A stretch of DNA of 64,000 bases from Megaleporinus macrocephalus (lineage: Eukaryota; Chordata; Actinopteri; Characiformes; Anostomidae). The DNA lies in NCBI GenBank assembly GCA_021613375.1, contig CM038720.1:40576449-40640448 (forward strand), given 5' to 3'. Shown here piece by piece: positions 57,726-64,000 of this stretch; position 1 is the first letter of the stretch; each line of letters begins with the position of its first letter. The notes below the pieces were generated by a model. It searched no databases, had not been told where the DNA came from, and worked only from the letters and a program-made list of their open reading frames with translations. A program made the position numbers and the translations under genes.

Positions 57726-58992
57726 TCACGTAATACTACTTTGTAGCTGAAGAGTGATAGTGAGTCACTGTAGTACCAATTTGTACCTAAACAGATGATA
57801 GTGAGTCACTGTAGTACCACTTTGTAGCTGAAGAGGTGATAGTGAGTCACTGTAGTACCACTATGTACCTAAAGAGGTGATAGTGAGTCACTGTAGTACC
57901 ACTTTGTACCTGAAGAGGTGATAGTGAGTCACTGTAGTACCACTTTGTACCTGAAGAGGTGATAGTGAGTCACTGTAGTACCACTTTGTAGCTGAAGAGG
58001 TGATAGTGAGTGATTGTAGTACCACTATGTACCTAAAGAGGTGATAGTGAGTCACTGTAGTACCATTTTGTACCTGAAGAGGTGATAGTGAGTCACTGTA
58101 GTACCACTTTGTACCTGAAGAGCTGATTGTGAGTCACTGTAGTACCACTTTGTGCCTGAAGAGGTGATAGTGAGTCACTGTAGTACCACTTTGTACCTGA
58201 AGAGGTGATAGTGAGTCACTGTAGTACCACTTTGTACCTGAAGAGGTGATAGTGAGTCACTGTAGTACCAATTTGTACCTAAACAGATGATAGTGAGTGA
58301 CTGTAGTACCACTTTGTGCCTGAAAAGGTGATAGTGAGTCACTGTAGTACCACTTTGTACCTAAACAGATGATAGTGAGTCACTGTAGTACCACTATGTA
58401 CCTAAAGAGGTGATAGTGAGTCACTGTAATACCACTATGTACCTAAAGAGGTGATAGTGAGTCACTGTAGTACCACTTTGTAGCTGAAGAGGTGATAGTG
58501 AGTCACTGTAGTACCACTTTGTACCTAAACAGATGATAGTGAGTCACTGTAGTACCACTTTGTACCTAAACAGATGATAGTGAGTCACTGTAGTACCACT
58601 ATGTACCTAAAGAGGTGATAGTGAGTCACTGTAATACCACTATGTACCTAAAGAGGTGATAGTGAGTCACTGTAGTACCACTTTGTACCTGAAGAGGTGA
58701 TAGTGAGTCACTGTAGTACCACTATGTACCTAAAGAGGTGATAGTGAGTCACTGTAATACCACTTTGTACCTAAACAGATGATAGTGAGTCACTGTAGTA
58801 CCACTTTGTACCTGAAGAGGTGATAGTGAGTCACTGTAGTACCACTTCGTACCTGAAGAGGTGATAGTGAGTCACTGTAGTACCACTTTGTACCTGAAGA
58901 GGTGATAGTGAGTCACTGTAGTACCACTTTGTACCTGAAGAGGTGATAGTGAGTCACTGTAGTACCACTTTGTACCTGAAGAGGTAATAGTG
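57726..58992 (+). repeat. 41-bp minisatellite, about 31 copies (array 2)
   Basis: Same unit and orientation as 44440-45318. Variants include 'cctaaacagatgatag', 'ctatgtacctaaagagg' and 'tagctgaagagg'. The upstream flank ('agatatctac...ctagccctgg') resembles that of array 1 ('agatatctag...ttagccctga'). Confidence 0.95.
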
Positions 58993-59794
58993 AGAGTGTT
59001 TAGAGTCATACTCCACCGTTTAAAGGAGCAATATGTAAAATGACATATATATATAGTGACGTACGTAAAAACACTACTTACTCTATTAATACTGTTCACT
59101 ATTTAAATAATTATGTGTTTGCTGAGTAAATTAAAGCTTCCTGTCTGTAAACAATAGATTTGAATATATTATAATACTACATTTCTATTGGCCATTTATA
59201 GATTAATAGTCTTGGTGGTCTGTATTGATTATATTTGTCCACCCCTGTGTTTCAGTATGTGTTCTCTTAGAGCTCCGACCTCCAACTGCACGGCCTCTGT
59301 GTTAGATAGGAACAGCACATCTGCTCTCTGTAGACCGGGCAGGTCTCCCCACGACTCCGGGATCAAAGTGTATCCAGAAAGGAAGAGCACGAGGATTTGG
59401 TGAAGGCCTCGTTCCAAATGTAATGAACTGCACAGATTCTTCCTGCTCTCTATCACTACCTCTCAGAAGTACAGCGCTCCTGGAGACCAGAGCAGAAAAC
59501 AGCTCCGCCTTCCAGATGGACTGGCGACTTATGTGCTGACTTATCGTGCGAAGCTCCGTTGGCTGATAGCTCGAGACCCTCGGTCATCCTCCTAAATCAG
59601 CTGAATGACCTGCTGGCACAGGACAGACCAGTTCAGCAGTATGACCACGTTCTGATCCACACTAGGCACGAGTCCCGGGGACCTGTGTTGTAAACGGAGG
59701 AAATCAGTGTATGTTTCAAAAACACAGTCCAACACAATCAAACAGCTCCCAACCCCACGCCACGAGCGGGCCAAAGCCCATCACCAGAGACACG
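58993..59794. other. Unique sequence, no gene seen
   Basis: Starts with 'taaaggagcaatatgtaaaa', an echo of the repeat found upstream of the array near 57560. The rest is non-repetitive, with no gene recognised. Confidence 0.5.
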
Positions 59795-62232
59795 GAGTAA
59801 CACACGTTCACCCGCTCTTCTCCAAACAGGTCCAGAGCCGAGCAGCCAGAGGAGCAGAGTAACACACGTTCACCTGCTCTTCTCCAAACAGGTCCAGAGC
59901 CGAGCAGCCAGAGGAGCACAGTAACACACGTTCACCCGCTCTTCTCCAAACAGGTCCAGAGCCGAGCAGCCAGAGCCGAGCAGCCAGAGGAGCACAGTAA
60001 CACACATTCACCAGCTCTTCTCCAAACAGGTCCAGAGCCGAGCAGCCAGAGGAGCACAGTAACACACGTTCACCTGCTCTTCTCCAAACAGGTCCAGAGC
60101 CGAGCAGCCAGAGGAGCAGAGTAACACACGTTCACCTGCTCTTCTCCAAACAGGTCCAGAGCCGAGCAGCCAGAGGAGCGGAGTAACACACGTTCACCTG
60201 CTCTTCTCCAAACAGGTCCAGAGCCGAGCAGCCAGAGGAGCAGAGTAACACACGTTCACCCGCTCTTCTCCAAACAGGTCCAGAGCCGAGCAGCCAGAGC
60301 CGAGCAGCCAGAGCCGAGCAGCCAGAGGAGCGGAGTAACACACGTTCACCTGCTCTTCTCCAAACAGGTCCAGAGCCGAGCAGCCAGAGGAGCGGAGTAA
60401 CACACGTTCACCAGCTCTTCTCCAAACAGGTCCAGAGCCGAGCAGCCAGAGGAGCGGAGTAACACACGTTCACCAGCTCTTCTCCAAACAGGTCCAGAGC
60501 CGAGCAGCCAGAGGAGCGGAGTAACACACGTTCACCTGCTCTTCTCCAAACAGGTCCAGAGCCGAGCAGCCAGAGGAGCGGAGTAACACACGTTCACCTG
60601 CTCTTCTCCAAACAGGTCCAGAGTCGAGCAGCCAGAGGAGCAGAGTAACACACGTTCACCCGCTCTTCTCCAAACAGGTCCAGAGCCGAGCAGCCAGAGC
60701 CGAGCAGCCAGATGAGCACAGTAACACACATTCACCAGCTCTTCTCCAAACAGGTCCAGAGCCGAGCAGCCAGAGGAGCAGAGTAACACACGTTCACCTG
60801 CTCTTCTCCAAACAGGTCCAGAGCCGAGCAGCCAGAGCCGAGCAGCCAGAGGAGCACAGTAACACACATTCACCAGCTCTTCTCCAAACAGGTCCAGAGC
60901 CGAGCAGCCAGAGGAGCGGAGTAACACACGTTCACCAGCTCTTCTCCAAACAGGTCCAGAGCCGAGCAGCCAGAGGAGCAGAGTAACACACGTTCACCCG
61001 CTCTTCTCCAAACAGGTCCAGAGCCGAGCAGCCAGAGCCGAGCAGCCAGAGGAGCACAGTAACACACATTCACCAGCTCTTCTCCAAACAGGTCCAGAGC
61101 CGAGCAGCCAGAGGAGCAGAGTAACACACGTTCACCCGCTCTTCTCCAAACAGGTCCAGAGCCGAGCAGCCAGAGGAGCAGAGTAACACACGTTCACCCG
61201 CTCTTCTCCAAACAGGTCCAGAGCCGAGCAGCCAGAGGAGCACAGTAACACACGTTCACCCGCTCTTCTCCAAACAGGTCCAGAGCCGAGCAGCCAGAGG
61301 AGCACAGTAACACACGTTCACCCGCTCTTCTCCAAACAGGTCCAGAGCCGAGCAGCCAGAGCCGAGCAGAGTAACACACGTTCACCTGCTCTTCTCCAAA
61401 CAGGTCCAGAGCCGAGCAGCCAGAGGAGCAGAGTAACACACGTTCACCAGCTCTTCTCCAAACAGGTCCAGAGCCGAGCAGCCAGAGCCGAGCAGCCAGA
61501 GGAGCACAGTAACACACATTCACCAGCTCTTCTCCAAACAGGTCCAGAGCCGAGCAGCCAGAGGAGCAGAGTAACACACGTTCACCTGCTCTTCTCCAAA
61601 CAGGTCCAGAGCCGAGCAGCCAGAGGAGCAGAGTAACACACGTTCACCTGCTCTTCTCCAAACAGGTCCAGAGCCGAGCAGCCAGAGCCGAGCAGCCAGA
61701 GGAGCACAGTAACACACATTCACCAGCTCTTCTCCAAACAGGTCCAGAGCCGAGCAGCCAGAGCCGAGCAGCCAGAGGAGCAGAGTAACACACGTTCACC
61801 CGCTCTTCTCCAAACAGGTCCAGAGCCGAGCAGCCAGAGGAGCAGAGTAACACACGTTCACCCGCTCTTCTCCAAACAGGTCCAGAGCCGAGCAGCCAGA
61901 GGAGCAGAGTAACACACGTTCACCTGCTCTTCTCCAAACAGGTCCAGAGCCGAGCAGCCAGAGGAGCACAGTAACACACGTTCACCCGCTCTTCTCCAAA
62001 CAGGTCCAGAGCCGAGCAGCCAGAGGAGCAGAGTAACACACGTTCACCCGCTCTTCTCCAAACAGGTCCAGAGCCGAGCAGCCAGAGCCGAGCAGCCAGA
62101 GGAGCAGAGTAACACACGTTCACCCGCTCTTCTCCAAACAGGTCCAGAGCCGAGCAGCCAGAGGAGCACAGTAACACACGTTCACCCGCTCTTCTCCAAA
62201 CAGGTCCAGAGCCGAGCAGCCAGAGGAGCGGC
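59795..62232 (+). repeat. 62/76-bp minisatellite, about three dozen copies
   Basis: The unit runs 'gtaacacacgttcacccgct', 'cttctccaaacaggtccag', 'agccgagcagccagagg' and 'agcaga', with a base period of 62 bp. Roughly every third to fourth unit has an additional 14-bp 'gccgagcagccaga', and one has two, giving 76- and 90-bp units. Variant sites are CGTTCACC/CATTCACC, CCGCT/CTGCT/CAGCT and GCAGAG/GCACAG/GCGGAG. Minus-strand open frames reading Leu-Phe-Gly-Glu-Glu repeats are by-products. Confidence 0.95.
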
Positions 62233-62490
62233 GCGGCGTCTGCACTCCCTAACCCCGGATAAAGCATCTGTCTCCAGACGGTGGACCCGCCGGGGCTCAG
62301 ATGGGCTACGGGCTGAAGCCGTCTCTGTCAGACTCATTAAAACTGGCTTTATTTAGACGCCCTTCATTTCCTCCCGCTGAGCAGAGACATCCAGTATCCC
62401 ACAATCCCCTGGGGCATGGCGGTCCACGCTAAGCCGCGGCCTCCGCTGCTGTCCTTACGTTAATGTAGAACCCGATCAGCTGTTCAGCAA
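62233..62490. other. Unique sequence
   Basis: GC-rich start ('ggagcggcgcggcgtctgc'). No gene. Confidence 0.5.
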
Positions 62491-62534
62491 CAACAAACAC
62501 ACACACTAGTGAACACACACACTGTGGGGCAGTG

Positions 62535-62570
<36 letters not shown>

Positions 62571-63385
62571 CAACACACACACTCTAGGGGCAGTGAAACA
62601 CCCACATACACACACACACACACACACACACTAGTGAACACACACGTGCTTAAGGGTCAGTGAAACACACACTAGTGAACACACACTAGGGGCCGTGAAA
62701 CATACATACACACACACACTAGTGAATACACACATAAACACATACACTGTGAGGCAGTGAAACACACATACACACACACACACTAGTGAACACACACACA
62801 CACACAGTGGGGCAGTGAAACACACATACACACACACACACACTAGTGAATACGCACTCTAGGGGGCAGTGAAACACCCCATACACACACACACACACTA
62901 GTAAACACACACTATGGGGGGCAGTGAAACACCCCATACACATACACACACATACACACACACACAAACACACACTAGGGGGCAATGAAACACCCACATA
63001 GACACACACTAGGGGAAGTGAAACATATACATACACACACACTAGTGAACACACATACACACACACACTAGTGAACACACACTAGAGGGCAGTGAAACAT
63101 ACATACACACACACTAGTGAACACACATACTAGTGAACACACACTCTAGGGGGCAGTGAAACACCCACATACACACAAACACACACACACACACTAGAGG
63201 GCAATGAAACACCCACATAGACACACACTAGTGAACACACATACACACACACACACACAAGGGGTCAAAGAAACACACAAACACACACACACTAGAGGGC
63301 AGTGAAACACCCACATACACACAAACACACACACACACACTAGAGGGCAATGAAACACCCACATAGACACACACTAGGGGGCAGT
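62491..63385 (-). repeat. GT-rich minisatellite, reverse orientation
   Basis: 'cacactagggggcagtgaaa', 'cacccacatacacac' and 'cactagtgaacacacac' are the complement of the arrays at 144-945 and 48380-48945. No SINE head or middle is attached. Confidence 0.9.
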
Positions 63386-64000
63386 GAAACCCACACACCC
63401 CATGTGGAAAGTCAAGAACTCAAGGACCTGCTGCTGTGCCACACACGGAAACCTCCACATCATCAGTCAGTGACTACACCCTGCTCACACTCACGTTTCC
63501 CCGTGCAAATGTTTCTCTTTTCATTTAAACATGAAAACTAACTCAGACTCCAACTCAAAAAAAGAAGAAGCCATTCACTCCTTCTCCACAGCCTCAGAGA
63601 AAGAGTGCTATTGTAGACTAATGGCTGCGGCTCTGAGGCTGTGGCTGTGGCTTTGAGTCGGGTACTTAATCTAACCTGCTGCTGTCCAGCTGGACAAATG
63701 GGGGGCGCTAATGTGCAAAATGCAGGATTTGCCACGGACCTGAGCAAATAAATAAAAAAGACTAATCACCTTGGAAACGAGGTCGTATGGCATTTTTCCA
63801 TTTTAGAGTAGAGCACCCCCCCCCCAACGCCAACCCCGCCCCCCCCCCAGCACGGGCAGCTCCGCGCGCCTTTTAGGGATGGATACGGCTTTTCTGGCGG
63901 CTCGGAGGAAGATTGTTCCCATATGACGGGGGTCCGCTTGACTCTCCGTGGACGTCTTCAAAGCGGGCAAGACAAAAGCATCAGTATTTACACACAACCG
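63386..64000. other. Unique sequence with two C-runs
   Basis: No gene seen. Two runs of 10 C at about 63816-63825 and 63839-63848 flank 'aacgccaaccccg'. Confidence 0.5.

Noticed and set aside
59800..62267. Series of minus-strand frames of 67-131 codons with similar sequence
   Set aside because: They are translations of the 62-bp array. The frame shifts with every unit and the frames end at random variants.

Overview
This window looks like teleost fish genomic DNA with no protein-coding host gene that I can support. The clues are the mobile elements: at least three degenerate Tc1/mariner families of the types common in fish, two tRNA-derived SINE families whose heads and tails match sequences I know from ray-finned fishes, and a hAT-like element with an 8-bp target-site duplication. 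The SINE head beginning GGGGCAGTCGTGGGCTGG and the dispersed family A repeat make me favour an otophysan fish, perhaps a characiform, but that is inference from memory, not a search.

By my estimate tandem arrays fill about 24 kb, more than a third of the window. Left part (1-10 kb): a GT-rich array, a 20-bp array (1863-2262), a 37-bp array (3015-3548), a 30-bp array (4625-7052) and a complex TAATTAC-rich array (7601-9320). Next (10-24 kb): two Tc1-derived miniature elements with long TA tracts, a second GT-rich array grown from a SINE tail, two GA tracts, a nearly G-free array (16345-17012), a diverged 52-bp array, a 55-bp array and a dead Tc1 element (22552-23446). Middle (24-44 kb): a 160-bp array, CA-rich arrays, more miniature elements, a second 30-bp array in the opposite orientation (35585-36238), and two clusters in which pieces of Tc1 transposase genes have been tandemly multiplied (36640-40615 and 41736-43570). 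Right part (44-64 kb): paired 41-bp arrays, a 46-bp array, the opposite-strand partner of the 20-bp array joined to a recognisable SINE (54066-56365), a 62-bp array (59795-62232) and a last GT-rich array.

The main result is that several of these arrays appear to have a common origin. The 20-bp and 30-bp arrays match two segments of one SINE (its tRNA-like head and its body), and the GT-rich arrays match the tail of a second SINE. At 54.35 kb the SINE runs without a break into about 100 copies of its own first 20 bases. Several arrays also show higher-order repeats, a sign of local homogenisation.

Between the arrays lie unique stretches of 0.3-2.8 kb. I found no convincing exons, splice structure, RNA gene or promoter in them. 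Long open frames inside the arrays are by-products of repeat units whose length is a multiple of three. All family names rest on recognition by eye.
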